Shown here one piece after another: positions 1 through 10,708 of a DNA stretch of 64,000 nt. This DNA is from Calonectria ilicicola (Eukaryota > Ascomycota > Sordariomycetes > Hypocreales > Nectriaceae): NCBI GenBank assembly GCA_020809705.1, contig CP085826.1:6820001-6884000 (forward strand), given 5' to 3'. Made by a program: the position numbers and the translations under genes. Under the pieces are notes generated by a model, which saw only the letters and a program-made list of their open reading frames with translations, had not been told where the DNA came from and did not search any database. Numbering within the stretch: the first letter of the stretch is position 1; each line of letters begins with the position of its first letter.

Positions 1-142
1 CAGCCACAACTTCACAAGCCGTGCATCGTAGTCAGTCGCGTTGAGAGCTCAATAGCTAGTCACATGACCTCGAGATTTCGAAATGGGTGAGTAGCTTGTC
101 TCGCGGTTGACGAGCTTCCCCAACTGGGCCGACACCGCTGCG

Positions 143-1884
143 ATGGCGCCCGTGATTCCATACTCGTACATCCAATGTCCCTGCTCCAACAGCTCGGCTC
201 TGAATCATTCGAATGACTCCGACGACGCCGTCGAGGACGAGGAGCGCACATTCGACCCCCGTGCCCCTCGATCCAACTACAGCCTCTACCCGCTAGAGTA
301 TCTCCTCTACTGCGAAGACTGCCAGCAGATTCGATGTCCGCGATGCGTCAATGAGGAGGTGGTGACATACTACTGCCCCCACTGCCTCTTCGAAGTCCCT
401 AGCAGCAACATCAGGAGCGAAGGCAACCGGTAAACAAAGCCAACCCGCTCCTCCTTCTGCCCCTCGCCAGCTCACCGTTTCACTCTCACAGATGCACGAG
501 AAGCTGCTTCCAATGTCCCGTCTGCGTCGCGCCCCTTCAATCTGTCGCCCTGACGGCTCCGTCAGACCCGACCCAACTGGGAGCAGAAGGCGCCCCGAGT
601 CATGGCACCTACGCCCTTTTCTGCCAGTACTGCAACTGGAGCTCGACCGAGGCCGGCATCGAATTCGACCGACCTAGCGGCATTCATGGCCAGCTCGCGA
701 AACTGAAGAGTGGCGGTGAACACAAGATTACAGCAAAGGAGCTCAAGGAACGGCGTAAAGAGAACCCAGAGGAGCCCCCCCTCCCGGACGACCAACTCGA
801 CCCGGACCTGCAGTTTGCGACACTCAAGACATTCTACCAGACGCAGCTAGCAGATGCAAATGCCTCCATGAGCGGTATGCAGTTTGACAGCGTGGGATTT
901 TCGTCCCCTGCAGCTCTCTCCCGCATCATGTCTCTCTACACCGGTCATGGTCACCACGGCAGGAAGCGACAGGGCCCAGCCGATGTAATGCGGGAATCCC
1001 TGACAACCGAGGAAGGTCTCAAAGTCGCCGACTTGGATGAGTCAGTGGCAATCAAGAAGTTGCAACGCGTTGGCTGGGATGAGACAGCGTCCATCCAGCA
1101 GAATCTCGAACAGGGGGAGACTGTCCGTTTTCAAGACCAGCTACGCCCGATACCCTATCTCCTCCGCACGAAGCGCTCCAAGCGATGTTCAGTATGCCGA
1201 CACATTATCTCCAAGCCCGAAAACAAAGTGCAGTCTACTCGCTTCAAGATTCGCCTTGTTGCCAAATCTTACATCCCCGACATCACGATCCGCCCTCTCA
1301 ATCCCACGGCTGCTCCCGTTCCTACGACATCCCGACCTCAAATTTCAGAGGAGCCACCACTTGACCCTTTGAAGCCCTACCATTACATTCTCACCTTCAA
1401 GAACCCTCTATTTGACAATATCAAAGTCACTCTTGCCACCCCAAATGCTACACCAGGCAGGTTCTCCAGCAAAGTCACAGTGCTATGTCCTCAGTTCGAG
1501 GTGGACGCAAACACGGATATGTGGGACGACGCACTAAAGGACGATGGGCGAGACCGAAGGCGCAAAGGTGACGAGAACAGCGGGCAGATAGAAGCAGGAA
1601 AGATTTGGGAACGCGGCCGGAACTGGGTCAGCATCATTGTCGAAGTGGTACCGGCGTCCCTCCGGCCAGAAAACCAGATTCTTGGGGATGACGAAGAAGT
1701 CGACATGAGTCCTCTCAAAGAAGACGAAGATGTGCTGGAGATACCCATGTTTGTGAGAATGGAGTGGGAGGTAGACTCTCAGCAAGATGTGGGCACCTCC
1801 ATTGGCAGGGATAAAGAAAACAAGGAAAAGAGAGAACTGGCATATTGGTGTGTGCTGGGTGTTGGCCGCATCAGTCGCAAGTAG
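143..1884 (+). CDS. DCTN4: Dynactin p62 subunit (DCTN4 / Neurospora RO-2 family)
   Basis: Subunit of the pointed-end complex of dynactin, the cofactor that lets dynein carry cargo and position nuclei along microtubules. I read two exons, 143-429 and 492-1884, joined across a 62-bp intron, giving 559 residues. The N-terminal 150 residues carry the cysteine pairs that mark the family: CPC, CEDC, CPRC, CPHC, CPVC and CQYC, the last followed by NWSS. A later CSVC motif near residue 260 fits the second zinc-binding region. The C-terminal half has the beta-rich part with acidic stretches. The ATG at 143 is the first good start; the frame stays open upstream only to a TTG. A tiny upstream exon ending in a GTGAGT donor near 86 is possible but unproven. 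Family assignment rests on the cysteine pattern and overall resemblance. Confidence 0.88.
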
Positions 1885-2137
1885 AACTGGCAGATTTTAC
1901 GTAGACATTCACATAGGCGCGCGCACACATTGCATATGTCATAGATCAGGATACCCAATTATGAACGAAACATGGACGAAGAAGTGTTCGAGTTGTCTTT
2001 GTCTTGTCAAATATATCATGAAGCAGCTTGTTCCATTTTTCAAGCTACGCTCCTAATAGACGCCGAGCCCTTTTTTGACCAACCAACAATGTGAAAATGC
2101 ACTCCCAGCCCTGAAATATTCGTCACACAGTTCCCAT

Positions 2138-3074
2138 TTAGTACTCGGCAGGGCCGTTCTGGGGGAACTCGAAGTGGACGTTGCGGCCAGTTAGGCGGCG
2201 GTAGACCTCAGAGTAGGTGTCGAGGCGGTAGTCAACACCACCACGCTCCTTCTCGTCGAGGATGACCTTGAGGGTCTTGCTGCCGTCCTCCTTGGTGCGG
2301 ACGCGCTTGCCGACGATCTCAACGGGGTAGGTGAGATCCTCGAGGATAGCGTCGTGGACAGCAGTGAGGGTTCGCGAACGGGGTCGCTTCTGCTTCTGGG
2401 TGTTGCGCGAGCGGGCAGATCGCTTGGGGCGGGGCAGGATGCGGCGCGAAGCAAGGATGAGGACGTGGCGGTCAGAGAACTTCTTCTCGAGCTCACGGGT
2501 CAGGCTGAAGGGTTGAATTAGTATTTTATTGTATTGCTGTGAGTTTTGGTGAGTTGCTTACCGCTGCTGCACACGGTGGAAGCCCTGCAGGGAAGGGACG
2601 GGGACAAAGATGACAATAGCCTTCTTGCCGTGGCCAACCTCGATCTAGTCAAGATCACAAGTCAGCATGCGAGCTCCAGGACAAAACCTTGGACCGCTTC
2701 CCGTCCTGTTCCACAGAAGTCAATGATACTCCGGCTGGCACGCCCGCCCCGGCAACACGGGTGCGCAAGGCACCACTGTCATTATCAATTCTCTCGAATC
2801 GAACATGTCATTCGTGGCGCATCGGGGACGAAGTGGTGGCCATCGCAATAGCTTTCTTGGGAACAGGATTTCGAAAGACCTAGTCGTAGGATATTCTTCA
2901 CGGTGTTCTCACCTCGCGGGCAGAGACAATCTGCAGAGGTCGCAGGGCAACCTTGAGGTCGGCAGTGTTGGTCTCGAGATCGTAGAGAGCCTGAGCAATG
3001 TTCTGCTCAAGCTCGGAGGCGTTCTGCCGCGAAGGGCTGTTGGGGGCGATCTTGTTCAGGGCCTGGGCGCTCAT
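2138..3074 (-). CDS. rps7: 40S ribosomal protein S7 (eS7)
   Basis: Small-subunit ribosomal protein eS7, needed for 18S rRNA maturation and 40S assembly. Three exons on the minus strand (3074-2913, 2644-2562, 2504-2138) give 203 residues, the normal length. Visible family blocks are [29 protein letters not shown] and the C-terminal [13 protein letters not shown] block. The ATG at 3074 is preceded in frame only by a TTG. Intron 1 is 268 bp, much longer than the 57-bp intron 2, a common arrangement in fungal ribosomal protein genes. The gene is convergent with the dynactin gene, with about 250 bp between stop codons. Confidence 0.95.
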
Positions 3075-5351
3075 TTTGACGGTGGTGCTCAACGAGGTTG
3101 ACAGAGACTATTGTGAGGGAGGCTCTCCAGAAGTTTTGAGCAATTGATGAGGGTCGCTAAATTGGGGTTTTCAAGCCCTTTGTGCGCTGGTCTGTGCGTC
3201 CACGAATTGGGGTTTTTCTTTGCGGCAAGGCGATTTTATTGGATAGGCGCAAGGAGGGCCAGCAAAAAAGTGGCTCTCGCAAGGTCATAATTTTCGGACG
3301 TAGCCGCAGCCAATATCTGACGCTAATATGGCTGAATTATTTTGTCCGCCGTACTTAGTTGACCATCATGTTCCAATCTTCCCAACACATAAAAAATACG
3401 ACTCCCGACCAGGAGCAAAAATAAAAACATACAACAGCGAGGATTCCCCGGTCGTCACCGACCCGAGTACTAATTCACCGCTTCTCAGCTTGACTATGGG
3501 AGAGCGGACGGGATCCCGTATTTTCTGAGAGCTATGGTCGTATGTGGTTGGGATGTATGCAAAGCGGGCATATACATCACGTAGACCCAATTGTGTCCGC
3601 CACCGTTGTGACTTTAGAGCTCCAAGAGGGAGCTCACCATCTACCAAAAACAAACGTAATTGCCGTAAACGGAGTAATAAATTGTCCAGATTATCGTCGG
3701 AATGTCCTTGAACCGACCAATTTTCCAATCATTTCTACTGTGACATTAGCCAATGCTACATACTTTGCGTATAAAATGTCATAAACAGCCGCCTCAAAAG
3801 GGCCTTGATGTTGGAGGCACCTGCCACTCAATGCAAGGCAATTCTATACAATCCAAAAATTCTCAAGGTATTAGAAACGCCCCCAATAAAGTTCAAGAAG
3901 CTATCTGGGGCCCTGGTCAGCAAACCGCGCAAGTCCTGCTGCGGAGATCCCGGAGGCGTTTGAACAACCTAACATGTTGCGGCTAAGAATTTCACACATA
4001 ATTACACCAGGGCGGAAGGGTGTAGAATTTTTGAGGGCGCGTGATGGGCGCAAATAGCTTATCGATTGGCTTGCGGCTCTCGTTTAGTTGTACACGCTGC
4101 TGTTCAGTGTACAGTACAATCCCTAAAAGATTGTACCCCCTTTACCTTTTTTTTTACTATCTTTTAACTAGCCGAAGCACAGCGGTCGACGATTTCAGTG
4201 GTATACCTTGCAGGGGTCTTCCTTTGTACGGCCATTTCTCCGTGGTTGAACTGGTCCAAGGCACAGCCAGCTAGCGGAGCCTGATATGTAAAATTCACAT
4301 GTGCTCATGGTGTAACTTACGGGGCTTGTTGAACATTAGATCTAATATATAACCATGCTCCTGAATCGCATTCAAGTTGACACTAGATAGCTCTTTCTTC
4401 AGAATCCAAATTATTTTGCTGTGAATGACGGCTCATTCGAAGCTAGTCCCTGAATTTTCCCGTCACATCGTCGACACAACTGTGTCGCTCGCCAAGCCAA
4501 TACTGAGGTCGACGCGCCTGGGGGCTTTCCCATGGACACAACAATTCCACGATGCGGCTTGGGGCTTCGTCATCATCACGCACGGGTGTTTAGAAGCCAA
4601 AGGCCTTGCTCCAAATTCTTGCCGTGCTTGCTACTGGCTGCTAACAATTCCCGGTATAGCCGCTGTGCCATTCTTGTTTGGTGTTTTGCTTTCTTCTTAT
4701 CCTTACTGTTGTTTGACACTCATGCGCTAATGCCAATGCGCTATGGCGCCAGCTAGCGCTTAACGTACAGGTAGCTACGATTGTCGGCATCGTGCTGATG
4801 AATTCATTGCATGAGCAACCAACGAAACAAAAGCACTTGGTAATAATATCGAACCAAGTCATTCTGCTAAATAAAAACCCCCCAAATGAATTAAAACAAG
4901 ACCCAATCCAGCGAAGCTTCGAGGCTGGTACTTAACCCTCAGAACATTCTCTTCAGTCGGTGCTGGATTGCTCCTCGTTTAACCATTGTCATATCACCAA
5001 AATACATGATGGCTCCCGGCATTGAGCCTCTCGCAGCCGTCTAACCCTTGGCTGCGTGAGCTTTAATTCATGCCTTTGCTTTTTTCTGGCTAGTTCACGC
5101 AGCCGCGTAAACAGGCATGGGCTTAAACTGCTGTGTACACGCACTCGTGCGTAGAGCCTGTGTATTCCACAGAGGTGAAGACTTGAAGGTTAGATCATGG
5201 CTTTAGCGAGAAAACGGCCTTTATTTAAGACATCATTTACCCAAGAGTCCCCCTCTCTAAATGGGAGATCACAGCTCGTCTATCCCTCCCTTTGTCTTTA
5301 TTCAGACCCCCATCGTTCGATTGCACAAACACTGTCATTCATCCCTCAGTC
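3075..5351. other. Intergenic, no recognisable gene
   Basis: About 2.3 kb between the divergent eS7 and zinc-finger genes. The open frames here are short, overlap in several frames and match no family I know. The first few hundred bases should hold the eS7 promoter. A set of short inverted repeats lies at 5032-5104. Nothing else stands out. Confidence 0.5.
5032..5104. repeat. Short inverted repeats (GGCTGCG / CGCAGCC)
   Basis: The arm GGCTGCGTGAGCT at 5050-5062 pairs with AGTTCACGCAGCC at 5092-5104 at 12 of 13 positions across a 29-base loop. A third copy, CGCAGCC at 5032-5038, could pair with the same left arm. It lies about 250 bp upstream of the zinc-finger gene and could be a hairpin or a repeated regulator site. 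Function unknown. Confidence 0.4.
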
Positions 5352-6800
5352 ATGGCAGCCATAGTTCCCGAACAAGCGCCCTTTGGCGGAACCCATACCA
5401 TCTTCTTCCCTGAGCCTCTCGACTTTTCACTTGGTGTTCGAGTGGGTTCCCTTGTGGTTCTCATCATGTCCATCATGTATCTGGAAATTGAGCCGTTGGT
5501 GCTACAATCCATCTATTTGAGATATCGGGACCAGGCCTTGTATTTGCTGGCGTATATTACCATGCTCAGCCATGCGTTTAATGTCGCTGCCCTGGATTCA
5601 TTCGCTGGCTTTGTCCCACCCAGACTTCTCCTGGTTGCCCGGGATCAGCTTCTGACGCCATGCAACTGCCTCTGCTCGCTCCCATTCTTCAACAGCTCCC
5701 TTGTTGGAACTAAAAGCGGTCAGCAGAAGACTTGTGCTCCACACAATAAAGAGAGCCCCCACAGCCATGGTGGAAACCTACACGGGTCTCAAGGGTCAGG
5801 GCACCACCACAACAACAACAATGGTAGCGCAAATCTACCCAGGAATGGAAACCTTGATAGCAGCGCTAACGGCGGGCCGAGCCGCCAAGATGCCGCCCAG
5901 GTGCCCCCAACACCTAACCAGAGCTCAATCCCTTGCCCCTTCTACCACTTCGACAACTACATGTATTTGTCTGGGACTGCACTTTCTCCAATTTGCATAT
6001 CGTTTACAACGACAAGATTCTGTGATCTAGTTCAACACATACGCCGCCAGCATTTGATAAATCCAGGTGATTACTATTGTCGTAATTGCTGGGCTGTATT
6101 CCCCCACAATGAAGACGACGTGTATACTCGTCATATCGATTCTATGAACTGCCCGAATCTTCCCCGGATGCGATTTTTTTACAACGAATTCACGAACTTA
6201 AAGACTACTCTCGATTGCATGAGAAATTCCAGCAAGGACTTGAAGTTTAGACTCCTATGGGGTCGCTACATTTCTCCCCTCGGAATCCCGACGATGCCTG
6301 TTAATCAGACCTCGATCTTGGCAAAAGCTGTGAACGCCCTCCGCGATAGGAACGAAGCTACCGCTCGGGACAAAGCAGCCGAAATGGGTTTTACGGGCGA
6401 CGTGGGCCCATTATTAGACACTATTCTCGCCCATTCATTCCAACTGCCGGAGCAGCCTTGGCTCCTTGGTGGAAATGATGAGCAAGACCCTATCGTGGAG
6501 CCCCACCCCCAGGGCAATATTTTGGAGCCAGCCAACTCCGGAGATGTCTTTGTCCAGCCTGGTCAAGCCGTTGGTGAACCTTCCCAACCATTCGGTGGAA
6601 CCGATTTTCATATGGCGAATATGGATTTGGATCTGAATATGGATTTGGATCCGAGTATGGGTTTGGATCCGGGTATGGGTTTGGATCTGAATATGGGTTT
6701 GGATCCGAGTATGGATTTGGATCCGAGTATGGGTTTGGATCCGAGTATGGGTTTGGATCCGAATATGGGTTTGAATCCGAATATGGGTCAGCGTTTTTAG
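5352..6800 (+). CDS. C2H2-like zinc-finger protein with C-terminal hexapeptide repeats
   Basis: Read as a single open frame of 482 residues from the ATG at 5352; the frame extends upstream only to a TTG. The first 120 residues contain hydrophobic stretches near residues 25-45 and 55-75 that may span a membrane, or may hide an unrecognised intron. A linker rich in His, Asn, Gly and Ser follows. Around residues 200-265 is an atypical fungal finger module: a CPFYHFDNY block, then HIRRQH, YYCRNCWAVF and a final H...C, as in many uncharacterised fungal C2H2-type proteins. The C terminus is nine six-residue repeats (M-G/D-L-D/N-P/L-S/N/G) ending in GQRF. Such proteins may act in transcription, but no target can be inferred. 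No close family name recognised. Confidence 0.65.
   Translation: MAAIVPEQAPFGGTHTIFFPEPLDFSLGVRVGSLVVLIMSIMYLEIEPLVLQSIYLRYRDQALYLLAYITMLSHAFNVAALDSFAGFVPPRLLLVARDQLLTPCNCLCSLPFFNSSLVGTKSGQQKTCAPHNKESPHSHGGNLHGSQGSGHHHNNNNGSANLPRNGNLDSSANGGPSRQDAAQVPPTPNQSSIPCPFYHFDNYMYLSGTALSPICISFTTTRFCDLVQHIRRQHLINPGDYYCRNCWAVFPHNEDDVYTRHIDSMNCPNLPRMRFFYNEFTNLKTTLDCMRNSSKDLKFRLLWGRYISPLGIPTMPVNQTSILAKAVNALRDRNEATARDKAAEMGFTGDVGPLLDTILAHSFQLPEQPWLLGGNDEQDPIVEPHPQGNILEPANSGDVFVQPGQAVGEPSQPFGGTDFHMANMDLDLNMDLDPSMGLDPGMGLDLNMGLDPSMDLDPSMGLDPSMGLDPNMGLNPNMGQRF
6621..6782 (+). repeat. In-frame 18-bp minisatellite, nine units
   Basis: Nine consecutive 18-bp units, each starting ATGG(G/A)TTTGGAT, encode hexapeptides such as MGLDPS and MDLDLN. 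The differences are single-base, mostly C/T and G/A at fixed positions, and none breaks the frame. The array lies at the extreme 3' end of the coding region, so unit gain or loss would change only tail length. Confidence 0.95.
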
Positions 6801-7704
6801 TAGAATCGGAGGATGCAACTTCGCCTTCAGATTTTTCCCCTTTTCATCAAAAATTGACATCATAGTATCTCTATATTTCATCGCTTGTTTATCCCTCCCC
6901 CGGTTTCGCATATCACCACAGCACATTTAATTCAGATTGCTCCATCTCAAGTACATTTCTTAGCCCATGTATCTAGCCAGTCTGTATCGTTTGGCAAGAT
7001 CTACCTCTTTTATTCATCATGAAAAATAAAAATAAAAAAAATGGTTCGAAATTTTTCTCTGTCTCATGGGTATCGTTCTGTGATTGCTAGAGATTATCCT
7101 TGTAGTTCTGCCAACGTTTCCATCTACTCTATTCCTCGCAACACAGTTTGTCAAACTGTCACCCATGTTTTTAGTCAGAAAGGCTGGTTTTGCCACACGC
7201 CTAGTCGTTGGAGTCTATATGGCTGTATCTCACCGTTGCTCACCTTAATCTACCCGACGGTATCAAGCCTGACGAAGCCCACCGCCCAACTTCATGCAAC
7301 TCACCAATGATCTTGATAAGCATGCCACCAACTTACATGGGAACGACTTCAATTGCATAGATGGTGTGAGGCAAAATTCAGAAATGGTAAGACTTAGTAG
7401 CAACTTATACGGCTAATATTGAACTTTTTGCATGTTTCTTTCCAGTTTTCTCTCTCAGTCCCTCCAAGTGACTGTCAAGACACTGGATCAGGCGCGTGCA
7501 GTCAAAACGGTAGGAAGGAGCCCTCCCAAAACAAATGAGCACTTGCCAACTACATCCCGGAAAATCCATACTCTATTTTCTTCTCGGCTAGCTTTTTGAA
7601 AATCTCGGTCCCCCCGCCCAATATCACATCTCGATCGACTTTGCTGGCAGAAAACCTCCCTCTTGGTTGATATATTGCCGCCCCAGCATCTTCCCGTTCA
7701 ATCC
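6801..7704. other. Intergenic, no recognisable gene
   Basis: Holds the 3' end of the zinc-finger gene and the promoter of the next. It is AT-richer than the genes, with A-rich runs near 7020-7040. An open frame at 7041-7310 shows no domain, signal peptide or family resemblance and was not called. Confidence 0.5.
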
Positions 7705-8501
7705 ATGAATCCACCAACGATGTTCGCCATCCTTGTTCTCTTTATCTTAAACATCACTCGAGCTGTGTCTCAGCAATCGTACGGTCATGGTTCCTTCACA
7801 TATTGGGGTTGTGCTTCGTTTGATCCAGAAAGCCTCAAGGAGCTGATCAAATTTCCACATGACCAACTAACACCAGATGCCTGCAAATTGTCTTGTACAG
7901 GTCATCTGCTAGCACTCGTCACTCCTCTGTAGGCTACCATTCTTCCTTTCGCTATCGCTTTAGCTAATCCACCCGCAGTACTTGCCTTTGTGGGGACGAC
8001 CCAACAGCTGTCATCGCCGTGGATGAAAGCGCATGCGCCAATCCGTGTATACTGGACGATCCTAATTCTCCCATATGCGAGGGCTTTCTTCTGCCTGAGA
8101 ATTTGATCTTATCCAGCGTGTTTGTCACCAACCCAGACTCGATGCCAAGCAACGGCCCAATCCCTTTGCCAAACGCAGCGTCAACGTTCTCACCCTCAAT
8201 CTTTATCCCATCTCCGACAATTCCGGCTTCAGATCTCTCTGTTAGAGTTGGAGAGACTGCGAGAAGCCCATCGAGCAGCTTAGTTCCTTCCAGCGCTAGT
8301 CCTACTCTTGGTAGTGACGGTTCGTTTGCAACAGATCCTCCGTCATCAAGCGGTCAGTGGTCAAAATCTTCTGCATCACCGAGCTCGATCGACAATCTCC
8401 TGGCTCCTCCCCAAATCATCACATCCGACTCATTCCCGTTTCGGGTTTCTATTTTCCCGCACCTGAACGAAATCTTCTTCCTGGCATTCATAGCCTTCTA
8501 G
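7705..8501 (+). CDS. Small secreted WSC-domain-like cell-wall protein
   Basis: Two exons, 7705-7928 and 7979-8501, give 248 residues. The 50-bp intron has a GTAGGC donor, a GCTAAT branch and a CAG acceptor, and is the only join I found that restores the cysteine pattern. Residues 1-22 form a signal peptide (core FAILVLFILNITRA). Residues 33-110 resemble a WSC domain: YWGC at the start and eight cysteines (36, 60, 64, 77, 79, 94, 98, 108) with CLCG in the middle. A Ser/Pro/Thr-rich stretch of about 100 residues follows, as in O-glycosylated wall proteins. The hydrophobic end (EIFFLAFIAF) could be a GPI-anchor signal. WSC domains bind glucans or sense wall stress; here there is no transmembrane sensor tail, so an anchored wall protein is more likely. 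Weak similarity; domain call is by pattern. Confidence 0.6.
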
Positions 8502-9098
8502 ATTTCGCTTACACCACTCTCAACCATCCACCAAGATGGTCAAAACAATGCATCAGGAAATAATTATAGGTTCTTTGAAGGTAAAGAGCAGATAAAATTC
8601 GGGGGTATACTGCAGGCGTTGGGAATTGACTTGTTATTTTTAAGATTGAATGAAATGACATTAATCGGCTGAAGGGTGCAAGAAACAACAGGAGGACTTG
8701 TCAAGCTAGTGGACGAGGTTGGTGTAAATTGAGTTCTACAAGACTTAGGCACAAGTTCATAAATATATGCTTCAACTGGAGACAATTTAAATTTCCACAT
8801 AATGAAATAAAAGAGATGGGTGCATAAACTCTAGAGTATGCAAATTCGAAGAAAAATGCATCCCAATTGTCTAGTTGTTGCACAAACAACTACAGGGTAG
8901 GCTCACGTCATGGTTCAGGAGGTGCCCCACCTAAGCTATGCAGACCGTCGCGGACAAAGTGGCGGGGTAGGTAACTACTTACATCTCGCATCAACCACAG
9001 CACCCGTGTCAGCGTCGCTAACCGTCCTTGAGCAGACGGCTAGAGACAATATTGTTTGTTTGCCAGGTTAATACCAACACCTGAAGCACACAGGCAAG
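8502..9098. other. Intergenic
   Basis: AT-rich 3' flank of the WSC-like gene, then the short promoter and leader of twinfilin. No open frame of note, no RNA gene recognised. Confidence 0.5.
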
Positions 9099-10200
9099 AT
9101 GCAGTCCGGAATTTCAGGTATGGCTTCTGCATCGGACGGTTCGGAGAATGCGACAGCTAACAGCAACAGCCTCCGAGGAGCTCCAAGCTCAATTTAGCTC
9201 GCTGCTGTCCTCTAGCGACACATTCGGTCTTCTTGTTTCCATCGAAAAGGAAGCTCTAGTTCCCGTTACTACGCTGCCCTCGTCCTCGTCATCCTTCGAT
9301 GATAACCTCGCAAGCCTCCAACCTCACATCACCCCCGACACCGCTCTCTACATCATCCTCCGCCGTTACGATGTCGCTCCATACTTTTTAGCCGTCACCT
9401 ATGTTCCTGACCAGGCTAAAGTCCGCCAGAAGATGCTTTTTGCATCCACCCGCCTCACGTTAGTGCGAGAGCTTGGCTCAGAGCACTTCCGTGAGACGGT
9501 GTTTGTGACAACACCCGAGGAGCTCACCTCCCAGGGCTTTCAGAAACACGATGCGCATACCAAGCTTGATGCGCCGCTCACCAAGGAAGAGCAAGCCCTC
9601 GGGGAGGTCAAAAGAGCCGAACAAGAGGCTGGGTCTGGCACGGGAACACGAGAGATTCACCTTAGCAAGAGTCTGGCAATGCCTGTGGCTGAGGACGCCA
9701 TTACTGCGTTGAAGGATGTTGGCACTGGGAGCCGTGCTGTGGCTATGCTGGTAAGTCAAACTGTGCAACCAGCTTTGCGGTTGACCGACTAACTGTGGGG
9801 CTAGAAAATCAACCCGGAGACCGAGGCAGTGGAACTGGTCCCCGAGTCACCCACGCCAGGAACTATTGGAGAGTTGACGCAGGTTATCTCGGAAACGGAG
9901 CCCCGCTTCACGTTTTACCGCTTCACCCACACCCACAACGGTGCCGAGGAGAGCCCCATCCTCTTCTTCTACACCTGCCCGGCGACCCCCGGCACCAAGG
10001 CCATCAAGAATCGAATGCTGTACCCGCTCATGAAGCGGGCGGTGTTGGAGGTGGCCGCTCGCGAGGCTGAATTGAATGTTGAAAAGAAGTTTGAGGTGGA
10101 AGAGCCTAATGAGATTACAGAGAAGACTGTCTTGGAGGATCTTCATCCCAAGGTATCAGCCAGATCGGGGTTCAGCCGACCCAAGCGACCTGGCCGATAG
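9099..10200 (+). CDS. twf1: Twinfilin (actin-monomer-binding protein with two ADF-H domains)
   Basis: Binds ADP-actin monomers and filament ends and helps actin turnover at cortical patches. Three exons, 9099-9117, 9170-9750 and 9805-10200, give 331 residues, the usual length. The first exon is only 19 bases and codes MQSGIS, the typical start of fungal twinfilins; the splice to ASEELQ uses an AACAG acceptor inside what would otherwise look like an open frame from 9148. Two actin-depolymerising-factor domains can be seen, roughly residues 5-140 and 170-310. The second contains the family-like SPILFFYTCP and IKNRMLYPLMKRAVLE blocks. The basic tail (SRPKRPGR) is also usual. Convergent with the carrier gene, 508 bp apart. 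Confidence 0.93.
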
Positions 10201-10708
10201 ACGGAGCGATACCGGACGGCAGATAGGAAGAAGGCAGTGTTGTGACTCTCTCATCTTTACGACATTTAAAGCATAGTTATACTTAGACAGACATGTTTAA
10301 GCTACTGGAAATCAGACACAGCACATACGACGGAATGAATAGAGACGGAACTTGAGAGGCTGATGTAAGAAAAGTCAATTGTGCAAAGCTGCAAATGCTG
10401 GTATTTTATATGCATGCGCAAAGAGAACCCAAACCGCCCTTCCACCCATGCATGGTATCCTTCTCTATCCGTTGTCTCGGCGCGCTCCGTTCCATCCTTC
10501 ATCATGAGACATTGATGATCGCTCTCCCCCAACCGCCCCTCAAAGTGCTCGTACAGGTTTGAGCTTATAGAGCCTCCTCGGCCTGTTTTACCGCGTTTGT
10601 AACTGAACGAGAATTAGAAACCCAATCGATAAAAACAAGGTGGCACAATATCTTGGCTGACATCTTCGGGTCCTCAATCCCCTCTGAATCGATATAGCTT
10701 TGCCCATT
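10201..10708. other. Convergent 3' flanks
   Basis: 508 bp between the stop codons of twinfilin (+) and the succinate/fumarate carrier (-). It should hold both polyadenylation regions. No gene seen. Confidence 0.6.

Noticed and set aside
2645..2912. Possible snoRNA in the long first intron of the eS7 gene
   Set aside because: No box C (RTGATGA) plus box D (CTGA) pair with terminal stem was found on the gene's strand.
6435..6926. 163-residue minus-strand open frame with an IRIQTH-type repeat
   Set aside because: It is the antisense reading of the 18-bp coding minisatellite and the 3' end of the zinc-finger gene; the plus-strand frame is longer and has a domain.
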